From assembly GCA_963556695.1 (NCBI GenBank), contig CAUWAG010000007.1, positions 1,798,001-1,862,000 on the forward strand: 64,000 bases of DNA, given 5' to 3'. Below, piece by piece: positions 44,292-56,418 of the stretch. Every line of letters starts with the position of its first letter. Within the stretch, counting starts at the first letter, position 1. A program made the position numbers and the translations under genes. The stretch is from Anthostomella pinea. Taxonomy: Eukaryota; Ascomycota; Sordariomycetes; Xylariales; Xylariaceae. The notes beneath the pieces are model-generated. The model had not been told where the DNA came from and searched no databases. It saw only the letters and a list, made by a program, of their open reading frames with translations.

Positions 44292-45906
44292 ATGCCGAAA
44301 CGGAAAAGAGAGCCGAGTCTCGAAGACAGACTCGCACAATGGCGCAAGGATCTCGTGCGCGGCCTCAAGACAGCCAAGGGCTTCGAGCGCCAGCGCCTCA
44401 GCAAGCGCCTGCGCGACGCCGACGCTGAGAAGACGGCGCGGTTGGAGAGGGAGATCGCTGTGCTGAAGGTGCGCTTCCCTTATTACACTTCCCTAGTTCC
44501 TCGTCTCACTTGTGCCGATACTTGTAGACTTACTACCACCATGCTAATACTATTCTCCATCGCAGAGTCTTGACCTCCCCCAAGCGGCGCACGCCATACT
44601 ATGCTCCTCGCTGCTCAGGATCAAGGGCATGGCCGAGGCGCCCAAGCTGCCCGCCGACATCAAGCAGGTCCCCAAACCCGACCTGTCCGAGGAGGAAAAG
44701 ACGGCGCTACATAACGTCACGAGCGCGCTGTGCAACCGCAAGCATGTCAAGGACGTGATCGAGGAGGCGGTCATGGGGACATGTATTGCGCTGCGCGTGC
44801 CGATGCCCGACAAGAAGGGCAAGGGCAAGGGGAAAGATAAGGAGAAGGAGAAGAAGAGCGATACCGCCAAGAACGAGAAGGTGGAGCAAGCTGACGATGA
44901 GGATATGGATGTGGACGGTGTTGAGCCAGACGATCAAGGCGAGGACGAGGAAGATGCAGGGGAAGACTCAGAGCTTGACGGAATGAAGCTGCTGAAGCGG
45001 ATACGCGAGAGGGCAAAGGGCGACAGCGATCTCGAAGACGACGAAGGCTCAGACGTGCCTTGGAGCCCGCAGTTTGAAGGGTTCTCCGACAGCGAGGCCG
45101 AGGAGCGCGCGTTCTCGCGGTACGACAATCTCGTTGGTGAACTAAGCGACGAGGACGAAGAGGAATCAGACGAGGAAGGGGGCAGCGACGACGAAGAAGA
45201 CCTCGAAGACAGCCGAGCGAGGTCGATCCGAAAAGCCGCAGCAGATGACATATCACTCTCACCCAACGACTCAGAGCAGTCCTCGGAGTCGGAATCAGAA
45301 GACGAAGCCCTAGCCCCGCCTCCCAAAAAGGCGCGGATGAGAGCCGTGAACGCAGCCCCAGTCACCGGCGACAGGTCTGCCTTCCTGCCCACGCTGATGG
45401 GGGGCTACATATCGGGCTCCGAGTCCGCGTCCGACGTCGACGTCGCGCCGCCCATGAAGAAGAACAGGCGGGGCCAGCGGGCGCGGCAGGCCATCTGGGA
45501 CAAGAAGTACGGCGAGAAAGCGAAGCACCACCAGAAGGAGAAGCCCAGCAGGGACCAGGGCTGGGATATGAAACGCGGCGCCGTGGGCGACGACGACGGC
45601 GGCGCGAGACCCTGGAAGAAGGGCATTCGGAATCCGTTCGAGAAGTCGCAGGTCCATCCTGAGCGGCAGAGGCAGATGCAGGGTGGCGAACAGACCGGCG
45701 GTAGTAGGGAGCAGCAGGGTGGATACCAGGGCGGGGAGCAGGGCAGAGGAGAGGGCAGAGATGATAGGGCGAAGGCGAAACCGAAGCCTAAGCCACCTAC
45801 GCGAGACGATACGGGCCCGCTGCATCCCAGTTGGGCGGCTGCTAAGAAGGCGAAGGAGGAGAACCAGAAGGTGGAGTTTCAGGGCAAGAAGGTTGTTTTT
45901 GACTAG
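44292..45906 (+). CDS. BUD22: Bud22-like ribosome-biogenesis protein
   Basis: Nucleolar factor of the Bud22/SRFB1 family, required in yeast for small-subunit rRNA maturation. Exons 44292-44468 and 44566-45906 with a 97-nt intron (GTGCGC donor, GCTAATAC branch, CGCAG acceptor) give 505 aa. N-terminal basic helical part MPKRKREPSLEDRLAQWRKDLVRGLK, continuing across the splice with SLDLPQAAHAILCSSLLR; then a long acidic Ser/Asp/Glu middle (about 180-310); then a basic C-terminal part GQRARQAIWDKKYGEKAKH and the family-typical end LHPSWAAAKKAKEENQ...FQGKKVVFD. I chose the ATG at 44292 since the peptide begins in the family-like way; a longer frame upstream (44085) is not supported. Confidence 0.88.
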
Positions 45907-46970
45907 ATACCATGTCAGCGAGTTTCTAAATCAAGAGATTGCATTATACGCTTGATCCCAACACCCGGATGGTTTTCGATATGGACCGCTGCCAGACAAG
46001 CTGGACAGGAAGACCAACATGGTCATCCAGGGGGTTAAGTTGTGTTTTGACTAGAAGACACCATATTAGCGCATCACCACCTAATTCTGTGTTCACATTC
46101 GACATGTCACGATCACATTCACTGGAGCAGCATCATTGAAGCAGCAGAAGATTTGGGAACCGGTCAATTAGGGGGCTATCAAGTTAGGACTCCGGCAATG
46201 GTGCTAATCCATCCACCGTAGATACGTGCTGCGAAACGAGAAATCGAACCCAAACCCATAGTCGGCGCAGAATCGGATATGACAGACAGTCTGTCAATGC
46301 TGTCAAAGGAACCCTCGCCAAAGTCTGCGCACAACTGAAGTGTAAAGCCTGTCGACCAGTTCCTGGTGTCCTGTGTGACAGTGTCTGATGTTATAGAGTC
46401 TGTATGCCAATGTTTGGTATAAGCAGCTCCGTACAAGATTATTCCAATGGAGTAAGCATCTGATTTGTGACCTAATGGGTGCTTATTCCGGTCGTAGTTG
46501 AATGAGTCAGGTAATGGATAGGTCGTGGGTAAGAGGTGAAGTAGCGCGGGTCACCAGTTGAGTGAAGTCTGCGGCGAGTTAGATAGTAAATACTCGCGCG
46601 TGTAAGCAACCTCGGTGTATCTAGCTCAAGAGTTGCCAGAAGCCGCGTGAGAGGTTGAGGAGCAACTCATCGCGTGATCGGAGCATGAAGCGTGAAGAGT
46701 TGATGAAATGATAGTGAAATCTGATGAGTAAGAAAACTGATCGGGAAAATGGAAGAATGCATTTCTCATTGTGAGTGAGCGAGAAATGAATTGTGAGATG
46801 GTGAAAGATACGTAGTGACCAGTGGTAGCCACTACCCGAATGCAGTGGCCGAGATAGAGAGAAATGGGGAATAAATGCAGAAAGTGTGCGTTGATCTGAT
46901 GGTCTCAGATCGCGTATTCAGTCCCAGTGTGAGACTAAATAACTTGAAAAGGAAGGTCATGGTTGGAGCC
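45907..46970. other. Intergenic, no gene seen
   Basis: Convergent 3' flanks of the Bud22-like gene and the acidic F-box-like gene. 46.6-46.8 kb is rich in GTGA/GTGAG repeats. No coding signal. Confidence 0.5.
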
Positions 46971-49900
46971 TTAGTTCACAACGGAGCCCTCGTCCGAGCT
47001 TGCATACTCCTCGCCTGCATTCGCGTCGAGCTCGCCGGAGTCGCCAGAGTCTGAATTGGACGCCTCTGCAATGGAGCCCTGGTCGGAGCTGGTATGCTCA
47101 TTGCCTGCATTCGAGTCGGGCTCACCAGAGTCACCCGAGATCGAGTTGGATGCCTCTGCGATAGAGCTAGTTTCTCCAGGGGTCTTGGAAATCCTACCTT
47201 GTGTGGTACCGTTGGATGACACGGGACCCGAAGAACTTCGAGAGCGTTTTGATGGAGGACCTTCGCTGTCACCGTCTAGGCCGTCATCTCTTAGGTGCTT
47301 GGAGGCGGCCCGGAGCAGCTGCTCGAGCTTGATAGGCTCCGGCTTCTTGTCGTCGTCATCATCTTCGTCCTTGGTCAGGTCAATCAACTCGCTCTGCGCT
47401 CGCGGCATCTCATCAGAGCTGCGACCAGAGATGGTTAGGGTACGGGCACTGCAAGAGCCTTTTCGGACGAATAGGCTTTCGGAGCTCGAGCCGTTGTCAA
47501 ACATGTTACTCCGATTTTCATCGTCATCATCGGCGGTAAGATCGATGATGACTTGGACTGGAGCAGGCGATATCGTGGTGTTAAGGCCTGTGTCATCAGG
47601 GTCGTCATCGTCGTCAGACTCGGAGTCCGAACCCGAAACGGACGAATCACCAGAGTCAGAGTGAACCCCGGAGATGGATACCTGTGACTTCGCATCCGAG
47701 CTCGAAGATTTGCTTGAGTCTTCATTCTCGTCATCAGTGTCTGAGTCAGACACGTCAGATCCCGCGTCAGGGTATATGCCAAAATCGACATCTGGCATAT
47801 CAACATCGGAGTTCGCGCTGCTCCCATGCTCACTCTGGTTGTCAAGATCCATTGCTCCACCGCCAGCACCGTTGTTCGGCTGGCCGGAGCCTCTGCGTGG
47901 GGAATCTGAGTTCTCGGAGTCATCATCATCGTCAGAGTCATCATCCCCGCCATCATCTTCGCCATCATTTCCGCCGTCGTCTCCGTCACCAGCGGGTTCA
48001 TCTTCGTCAGACGAGAGGCCATCGTCCGAGCCGGCAGCCGTGACCCTACCAGAATATTCCGTTTCGGATATTTCCGAATCCGTGTCAGCATCGACGTCGT
48101 AGTTAGCCGGCTGCTCCTCATAGAACGAGAACGCCATCGCCAAGTCATCATCGCTAGGGTCGAACAGTTCAAGCCCAGTCAGCGGCAGTAGGTTCTCAAG
48201 CTGAGACAACAAAAACTCTCGTGGTTCCTTGGGTTGTGTCACCACACTGTTCACGTCTTTGAGGAAGCTCCAGTCACGTATGCTCTGTCGGTGCTCATCA
48301 CTATGAGTGTTCTGGTAACGTAGCCACTTCATACCTCTCAGCTGATTGACATAATCAAGTCCGTGGACCGTTCGCATGCTTCGGAGTTTCCTGTAATTTG
48401 GTTGGATGTCAGTGTTTCTGCACATGCGTCCAAAGGTGTCAAGCGCCCTCTGGTCAAGTTGATCTCCAGGGTATTCCTCTTCATCGACGTAGTCCTTATA
48501 CCAGTCTTCTTTAGCGTGAAGTTCGTAACGTCTTCTTACTCGCTTTTCAGCTGACTCCTCGATATGCACGAGCAAAGTTCTCAGTCGTCTGGTTTTGGTA
48601 AACCATACCAGAGGAGCTGTACGCTGTGAGATCTTTTGAGTCTCATTAGGCAATGGGCACTGTTCGTGCAACCTTGATGCTCGTGGTAGGATACTTCCAT
48701 GCCACATGAGCTCGACATTCACGATTCTCTCAGCACGCGCCTTTCCAATACCGGTGAAGAACTTTCTAAGCTCACCCAGGCTCGAAAAGGCAAAAGTGTT
48801 CGCTCCATAGAAGGCATGAGAACCAATGAACAGCCACCGCTTGCATACCAGAAGAGGGCTGAGTACATGGTTAGGCTGAGGTGCACGTGGGATGAAACAC
48901 GGCTTGGCGCCGAAGTGGAATCGATGAAGGTAGAGGTTTCCTAGCTGGCCGGCTGCTGGAAAGTCAACAGGTGGGTTGACTGGGTCGAGACGGGTAATGC
49001 AGTGTATCAATTTGGGTGTGACTAGCAACAACTTGAAGATTCTGATCTGGATGTCGTTGGGCAGTTTCTCAAACGGAAACGGTGCTGCTTCCAGCAGAGA
49101 CTTGTGCAACGGCCGCAGGCGGGTACAGGTGAAGGGCGTATCCAGACTCTGCGTGATCAAGCTCTGCAGATTCCGCGAGCGATGAGGATGTTGTCCTGAC
49201 CATGGATAGGCGTACCTATACTTGGCTGGGGAACAACTCCATCTCATGTATCGCGGATCGACTTCCTTCACCTCAATAGTGAGATCCGGATGGGTGGTGG
49301 TGATTCTCATACTCATGTTGGACTGCTGGCAACATTCGCGATTGATCCTTTCGTAGCTTTGATTGCTTCTGCCGTCAAGGAATTTGCGAAGCAGACGCGG
49401 CCAGATCTATCATGAGAAGTCAGCATACTCGAGGGATAAGCAAAACACGATTATTGGAAGAAAGCGAACTTACCTCAGGAGCAGGCTTTCCATTCTTCAG
49501 CCAGTCGATCTGATGTTCGAGATCCTCAATTGTGGCCTCGTGCCCACTAATGATGGCTCTCTGGCGCGTTACCTCTTCTTCCTTGATGGTGACCTCACTC
49601 CGGGCCAAGTCTCTCTCGGCCATTGCTACATCGCGGTCTCGACTGGTTTGGTTAAGATCAGCCACGTTGACGACTATGAAGCCATTTTTGTTGACATTCC
49701 CGCCATTATTTCCACCGTTGGGGTTGCCATTTTGACCATTGCCATGTTGATCGTCGTCGAAGTGGCCGAGGTCAATACTTAAAGAGTCGGTATCATCGTC
49801 ATCGCCTGCCTGGTTGTGGACGCTGTGGACGCTTAAGATCTCGGTATCATCGTCATCGTCTGCATCGTCCAGTACGCTGTGGCCAACATCGGAGGAAGAG

Positions 49901-50391
49901 TCGTTGTCACCTTCAGAGAAGTCGTCTTCCTCGTCAGTTCTTTTATCATCTCCATTGTCTGACCAATGCTCGTCTGACTCATCGTCGCTGTCGCCTTCAC
50001 CGTTGTTGATGTCCTGATTACCATTGCCATGGTTGCCAGGTCCCCCATTGCCTTGAGCGCCCTGGCCGCCATGGTTCTGGCCATCTCGGCCACCGTCGGC
50101 GTTGTTGTTAGGGTTATTTGGACCGTCATTGCCTAGGTTGCCAGGTGCCACATCGTCGTGAGCATCCGGACCACCATTGGCATTATGATCAGGCTTGCCC
50201 TGACCAGCACCGCCGGGATTGTTAGGGACAGCAGCTTCGGGAGCGCCCTGACTAACACCACCGAGATTGTTAGGGCCAGCATCTTCGGGAGCACCCTTGG
50301 GGGCGTTGTTGGGGTCTTCACGATCGTTGCCTTGAGTAGCATGGTCATCATGGTCATCCTCGCCGCTGTGGTTGCTGGGAGGAGACGACAT
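46971..50391 (-). CDS. Large acidic F-box-like protein with Asn/Gly-rich N-terminus
   Basis: Two long open frames join through one 67-nt intron (49473-49407; GTAAGT donor, ATGCTGACTT branch, GATAG acceptor) into a 1117-aa protein: exon 1 50391-49474 (306 codons), exon 2 49406-46971. Order: an Asn/Gly/Asp-rich low-complexity region (1-240), a coiled coil (about 250-303, RDVAMAERDLARSEVTIKEEE...), a 30-residue basic linker encoded by the start of exon 2 (IWPRLLRKFLDGRSNQSYERIN), an F-box-like motif at about 413-450 (FPFEKLPNDIQIRIFKLLL), then LRR-less globular sequence, and from about 730 a very acidic Ser/Asp/Glu-rich tail ending in two near-identical repeats (SIAEASNS-SGDSGE). If the F-box is real it would dock to Skp1 in an SCF ubiquitin ligase. 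Treating the two ORFs as separate genes is the alternative, but the splice is clean and in phase. Confidence 0.8.
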
Positions 50392-50865
50392 GGTGAAGCT
50401 TCCAGTAAGGGGTCAGGTTAGATAGACTCAGTGGATGTACGTCACGGATACTTCGCCGATTTGCTAATAGGGTAAGACCTGAGCGGTGAAACTTGTCAAT
50501 CATCCGATGCTTATAAGTAAAGGTATAGTGATCATCGATTGAATACTTACTGCTAACAGCTGGTATGTGTGTCGGCGAAGGCGAGGTAAGGATATCAGGT
50601 AAGTGTACTGCTTGGTCGCGGGTTAGTTCCAGACTGTCATAGTGGCTCGGGTGTAAGTATGATGAGAAAAGGCCGAACACAATTGAGTTGTGTGTAACTT
50701 GTGGAGGATTGCCTTGTATGAGGGGGGAAACCTGTGCACCGACTAGTCTTGTCGGGGGTGCACCTGCTCCAGTGAGTTAATGCTTCAGTTCCTTCCCGAT
50801 ACGGTAGTGATCATGATAGAATCGACGAAGTGTGGTGTGCAAGTTGAATTGAAGCTGACCTTGAA

Positions 50866-50935
50866 GGGCTGAGATGGAAGGGCTGAGATGGAAGGGCTGA
50901 GATGGAAGGGCTGAGATGGAAGGGCTGAGATGGAA
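50866..50935. repeat. 14-bp minisatellite, five perfect units
   Basis: GGGCTGAGATGGAA repeated five times without mismatch, about 0.5 kb upstream of the F-box-like gene. Confidence 0.97.
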
Positions 50936-51537
50936 GGACAGCGGCAGTGGCAGTATGAGGGTCGCAGGGGCAGGAAGGCGAGTATATGAAATCGCTTTTC
51001 CAACTCGACCGGAAGATGTCATAAATATGGGTTGGTCTGTCGATTGCGAAACGGGTAGTGATGAGAAAACCGAGGTATGTTTGTTTGTTTTGTATTTATC
51101 GTGGGTGCAGTCCCTCAACAGGGCAAACCACGCCTCCCAGAGCCATTGCATCGCAAGGTTATAGAGGTGTCAGTCTAGATACATTCAGATCCGCGCACGA
51201 GCCTATCCTCGTTGTAGCGGTACCAATCTGGAGTGACCAGATGGTTTTAGTCAATACCCAAGCACGATTCTGTCAGAAAAATCTCCTATCCAGTGACTAA
51301 GCGACCCAGTGAACCTCAGTACTCTGGTGTACACATCGTTCCAGTAGCCGTTCGATATATGTCGCATTGGTGGGTGAAATAGGTGTTTGTTATCTGCTGG
51401 CGAGGGAAACCACAAGGGGAAAAACCTCGCAGGAGTGGGTGTTGTGGAGACAAGCTGCTTGGCTATCGGGCTCTGCGATAAGGGGCCTCTCCACTGTCGT
51501 GTGCTGGTTGTCGACTCGCACAAGCCGGGTCAGAAGG

Positions 51538-51630
51538 GGGCCATAGCAGGATTCGAACCCACTTGTTCTCGTCGCCCACCGCACAAACGAGAACACAACC
51601 AGGCGCATTTGACCATTGCGCCATACGGCC
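51538..51630 (-). tRNA. tRNA-like sequence with atypical anticodon region
   Basis: On the minus strand: acceptor GGCCGTA/TATGGCC (one wobble), A-box TGGCGCAATGG, D stem GCGC/GCGC, B-box GGTTCGAATCC with a complete T stem. Both internal polymerase III promoter boxes match consensus. The 39 nt between D arm and T arm do not form a normal anticodon arm: instead there is a perfect 9-bp hairpin (TGTTCTCGT/ACGAGAACA) with a 14-nt loop. Either an unusual intron-bearing tRNA (possible GTG anticodon in the loop) or a tRNA pseudogene or tRNA-derived element. Confidence 0.45.
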
Positions 51631-53786
51631 AGAAAACCGAGGTAGTATGGTAGACAGCTCAGGGGGCCGGGCGGACCCAGGGGCATGAAGTGGGGGCGAG
51701 GATAATCAAGGGGGCGCATCAACATACGGATTCAGATTACCCTGGGTAGATTCAGAGGTAGATAGTCTGGCGGATGTGGTGCCAAGGTCTCGGGCTTGAT
51801 GTGTGTGCATTGAAACCGGGCATGGGATATAAGAGGGTAAGGTTACCAGGGGAAACCCAGTGAAATCAGGCTTCCCGCCTTAGTGTTTGATGGAATGGAG
51901 GTTTTCAAGAGGAATCGCTAGAATGCTGGTGACGACGTCCTTGGGAGGTAGGGGCATCAAACTTACGAGATGGAGTGCGATAATGTGCGAGAATGTGGAC
52001 GAGTAGAGATATGTGATCGGAAAGAGATCTGCATGCAAAAGACTGTGCGTGCTCAAAGTCCTGGCGGCAGACGGCGTTAGTATTTGAGAACAACCAGCCA
52101 GAAAAGGGCAAGATGCTAATGATGGGTAGATCAAGATTGGGGGAGTAAGAAGATGGGTGTAAGTGCAATTGACTTACGAAAAGGGCGGCAATGATATAAG
52201 TGTGGAGTGGAGATAGGGGGGAAGAGACGCGAGCTCAGAGATATCCGTGCACGCAAAGGCCGGGGGGGAGGAGGTGGTAAAGTGGGTAAGAGTTGCCTGA
52301 AGTGCAGAATCTGCCAGTCTGATACGTTGGGAAAGAGGTAGATGTGAAATGTAAGGAGAGAGAGAGGTGACTGGCGATGGAAATGAGTGAAGAGAGGAGG
52401 AGGGTGAATACCTATGCGAGGGCAAAAAGCAGGACTTCAAGCAACGGTCCAAGTCGGGAGAGATGGACAAGTGGTGAAGGTTGCACGCGGAAGCTGCGAG
52501 AGGGTCTCACTTAGGTTATGAGATATGTCCATAGGATCGTCTGCATCCGCGCAGTCAGTCAAGATGACTTCCAATCGTAATGGGATCCAGAGCTTGGAAC
52601 AGGAGTCGAGGTGGTGGGTAGGTAGGTAGGGAGTGGGAGGACGATGGATGTTGGGTTGGGGTAAGATACCAGGGAGGTTGTGGTGGGGATCAGAAGCACG
52701 TCCGAAGCAAAAGGGGCAAGTACGTACCTACCTGTGGGTAGTAGCTGCCGAGTTGGTGATTGCCTCAATCCGTCAAGTTGCGGAGGAAGATGTCAATCGA
52801 GAGGATGCACCATGTTCAATGTGGCGGAGTGAGAGAAGTCCAATTGGGGAGTGACGAACTGATGAGATGGAGTGGGTGAATAGGAGGTATGTGCCCAGTA
52901 ATCTAGATGGGAGGCATCTAAAGGGGGATTGTATCGAGTGCACTAAGCCAGGTAAAGGGTGAATAAGTATCCAGATAGATGGTTTTGGAGGTGGGGTTGA
53001 GAAGTTGAACTCCTCATGTGGTGTTGAAGATGGGAATGATATGTTTGCTGCGGTGTGGAGGTGCGGCAGTGGTTAGACTCGGCTTGGAGGACTTACAAGT
53101 AATAGGGGGGACGGTCGGCTACTCCTTGATAGGAGCACTTGCATAAGCAGATATGGTCAAAGATCACTTCAGGAGGCCCGACGGGGGAAGCAAGGAGTAT
53201 AAGATGTTTGCACTGTGAATTTCCAAGTTTGAGTTACCTCCCTATATGGTTCCTACCTCTTCCTACCTACATGCATTCAATGGACTGCCGTTCGGCACAG
53301 GCATGGTCAGAACGAGCCCTGGCTCAACCACCTACTTGGAGATGACAATTGACCAGTCGAAGCACTTTGCAAGGGCACATCCATGAATGTATCATAACTT
53401 GAGCGTATACCTCACATTAGAAGTGTCTGTCTCAGGGCAGTCCATAGAACAGATAGGAAAGAACTTTGAAGCCTAGAGGTGATGGACGGTTGTCAGCCCT
53501 GGCCCCTTAACGGTGTGGGTCTGGGGAAGGACGGGACCTGGTTGGCCCATCGATCCAAACGCACGGGCCACCTCCTCAGCTCCTCAGCTCCTCAGCGCTC
53601 CTCGGCTCCTGCCACCTACCGAGTCCCGACTGAATCGCGCGCCGCTGTCGCAAATCAACCCTTCTGGTTCTCATCCCTTCACAACCATTCACAACACAAG
53701 GTACGTGCTATCCGACCTCGACCGACTTTTGCAATTGGCATGCTTTTGTTTGCTGGCTATCTGTTGACAGAGGATAAAACGCCAAG

Positions 53787-55055
53787 ATGTCTCAAGACCA
53801 AGCTCCTCTCCCGTTCATCTACCAATTCGGCGCGGGTGCGTAGCCCCCACCCCAAGTCACCCAGTGGCCAGATAGACCGAGACTGACACGATAATCCAGG
53901 TGCGATCGCGGGTGTCTCTGAGGCAGGTGTTTCGAACCGGTGAACGGACGGACATACCAATGGCTAACCTGCGTGCTCCCTGTGTAGATCTTGACGATGT
54001 AAGCCATGTCTTGCTCCCGCTGCTCCCCGCTGTGTCGCGTGCCTCTACTGACCTTGACCAGGTACCCGTTGGATGTTGTGAAGACCCGAGTGTGAGCAAC
54101 AATACGACCGAACACCGAGTGGCCACAACGAGCTTACCGCTACGATAGACAATTGCAGACTGGAACGGCGGTGGGACCGGACGCTTACAATGGCATGGTT
54201 GACTGCTTCCAGAAGATAGTCCGCAACGAGGGGTAGGGTTGCTGCTTGGCACGCGCTGAAGATCGAGGCTTATACTCGGGACCAGATTCTCGAGGCTATA
54301 TCGTGGCATTACCGCCCCCATCATGATGGAGGCCCCGAAGCGCGCGACCAAGTTTGCTGCCAACGACGCATGGGGAAAGTTTTACCGCAAGGCGTTTGGT
54401 ATTGACAAGATGAACCAATCGCTGTCCATTTTGACGGGTGCCACCGCCGGTGCCACGGAATCCTTCATCGTCGTGCCCTTCGAACTCGTCAAGATCCGAC
54501 TCCAAGACAAGGCCTCGGCGGGCAAATACAACGGCATGATGGATGTTATTGGCAAGACGATCAAGAATGAGGGCATCCTGGCCATGTACAACGGTCTCGA
54601 GAGTACCATGTGGCGCCATGTTCTCTGGAACGCCGGCTACTTCGGCTGCATCTTCCAGGTGCGGGAGCTCCTTCCCAAGGCCAGCACGAAGAAGAGTCAA
54701 ATCACCAACGACCTGATCTCCGGTTCCATCGGTGGCACCGTCGGTACCATCCTGAACACGCCGATGGACGTGGTCAAGTCGCGCATCCAGAACAGCCCCA
54801 AGGTTCGCGGTGCGGTACCCAAGTACAACTGGGCCTGGGGTGCCTGCGCGACAGTGATGAAGGAGGAGGGTTTCAGCGCCCTGTACAAGGGTTTCCTACC
54901 CAAGGTGCTGAGACTGGGACCTGGTGGCGGTATCCTGCTTGGTGAGTCTTCCTTTTGGAACTTCATTCTGTGTTGTCACTGACTAATGGCTGACTGGTGC
55001 AGTTGTCTTCACTGGTGTGATGGACTTCTTCCGTACCATGAGAGAAAAACAATGA
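53787..55055 (+). CDS. odc1: Mitochondrial 2-oxodicarboxylate carrier
   Basis: SLC25 carrier that exchanges 2-oxoadipate and 2-oxoglutarate across the inner mitochondrial membrane (lysine and glutamate metabolism). Seven exons give 301 aa: 53787-53835, 53900-53922, 53988-53998, 54062-54091, 54149-54232, 54286-54941 and 55003-55055. Peptide order across the splices is FGAG, AIAGVSE, ILT-M, YPLDVVKTR, VQLQTGTAVGPDAYNGM, FSRLYRGITAPIMMEAPKRATKF, which matches the family. Signatures: PLDVVKTR, PFELVKIR, PMDVVKSR. Exon 3 is only 11 nt, and intron 2 begins with GC (GAG|GCAGGT), not GT; both are required to keep the conserved GVSEILTMYPLD. Introns 1-5 are 52-65 nt. A simple ORF reader sees only the part from about 54323. 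Confidence 0.92.
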
Positions 55056-56418
55056 ACAAGTCACCATGAGTGGGTAAGAAGGCATGGCACGGCTTGTCCG
55101 TAGCTGGGATTTCTGGTTTCTGATACCTCTGCGTTGGCACGCGGTCTATACAATTCCTGTAGAAGGGGCGTCCATAGATCTGTACATAGCGGGGCATGGT
55201 TCTTGTATCTCCCACACCTAGACTATACGTAGACCAGTTTCCTGGCTTTTAGCCTGCGACATCCCCTTCCGCAGTGACGATGTCTTACAAGTCTTACAAG
55301 ATCTGGACACTGTCTACTCATTGAATCGCCGTGTAATTTCTGGAGATGAGCGAGAGGACAACTGCCAAGAGCCGTATTACTGGCTAAGGAGAAGACCATG
55401 CGGCTCGACCAGAAATAGCAGGATTGCCTTCTCGGAACGGTCTCCTATTCGTGCCCGTGTTGAGCCTCACCGCCATTGCTTCTTCTCGGATGCAATTGCT
55501 GGGGAAGTTGTGGGGGTGCGCAATGCACATCAAATGGAGCCAGCTGCGGTTCCTGGAATTCGGGACCATCCCCGGACTGCTCCACACGGGCTCTTTATGC
55601 CGTGCATGTGCTTCGGATGCCATTTCAGACTTCATTGACTTCAGACTTGCTTCCAACATTGTCTTTCACGTAGGTGCTACTGAAGCTTCAATCCACCAAT
55701 TGCAACCATCAAGATCGCGGGTTGAGCCATGTGGTTCAACCGAGACAACAAGGTTGAAAACTCCGTGCCCTTACGATTCGCCATGCTCTGAAAGGGGCGG
55801 CTGTGATTTGCCGGAGCTAGCTGACAGAGATGACTCGGCACATGCCACAGTTGGCCACTTCGGATGGGTTCCATTACAGGGTAAGCTAGGCGGGCGTCGT
55901 CGGCGTCGCGGGGTCGGCGCACGCACACAACCCTCAATTATGACACTCATGCCCTCCAAGCTCACTTCCCGGTCTCCCTATCTGCCCGTCGGTGTCTACT
56001 CTCTTTGACGACTTCCTCTCACACTCATTCGGACCTGATTGAATTGTTAAATACGACTCTCTACCTATCAACAACCCTAACTGAACTCTTCCTGAACCCT
56101 CCTTATCCCTTAACCGAACCAACCCGTTGTCCGTTACGTCCGGAGCTTATCTCCCTGCCTTGTACCATTGCGACACAATCCCCTTCGTCCCCTTTGCGCC
56201 CATTCTCCGACTCGACGACACCGAAGTCTACAATACCTACTCATCATCGTCACGTCAACTTCGTCGCATAGGCCAGTGGATCAGCTTCCTTTCCCCCTCT
56301 TTCCCGTCCAAACACTTCTTGTTGCACCTTTAAATAGGCCCTGGGCACGACACATCGTAGACTCAGAGCTAGGTCGCACTTCGAAGTGATTTGGACCGCG
56401 CCGCACCCTGCAACACAC
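55056..56418. other. Intergenic, 5' region of the ankyrin/RCC1/BTB gene
   Basis: About 1.4 kb. From about 55.98 kb it is pyrimidine-rich (long CT-rich stretch to 56.35 kb), typical of a fungal promoter/5' leader. No gene recognised; ORFs overlap on both strands. Confidence 0.5.

Larger units (their letters stand above)
50392..53786. other. Long intergenic region, no protein gene seen
   Basis: About 3.4 kb with only short overlapping ORFs. Contains a 14-bp minisatellite (50866-50935) and a tRNA-like sequence (51538-51630). The stretch 51.7-53.1 kb is purine-rich on the plus strand (GGGAGG, GAGATGG, GGTGG). Possible non-coding transcript or long promoter; nothing decisive. Confidence 0.45.

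Noticed and set aside
44707..45825. Long minus-strand ORFs opposite the Bud22-like gene
   Set aside because: Shadows of its biased acidic and basic codons; the plus-strand product matches a known family with a clean intron.
47056..48102. Ser/Glu-rich ORFs on the plus strand opposite the acidic F-box-like gene
   Set aside because: They are mirror translations of the GAT/GAG/TCA-rich coding strand and not independent genes.
50866..50935. CRISPR-like array
   Set aside because: Direct 14-bp repeats have no spacers, and the genome is eukaryotic.
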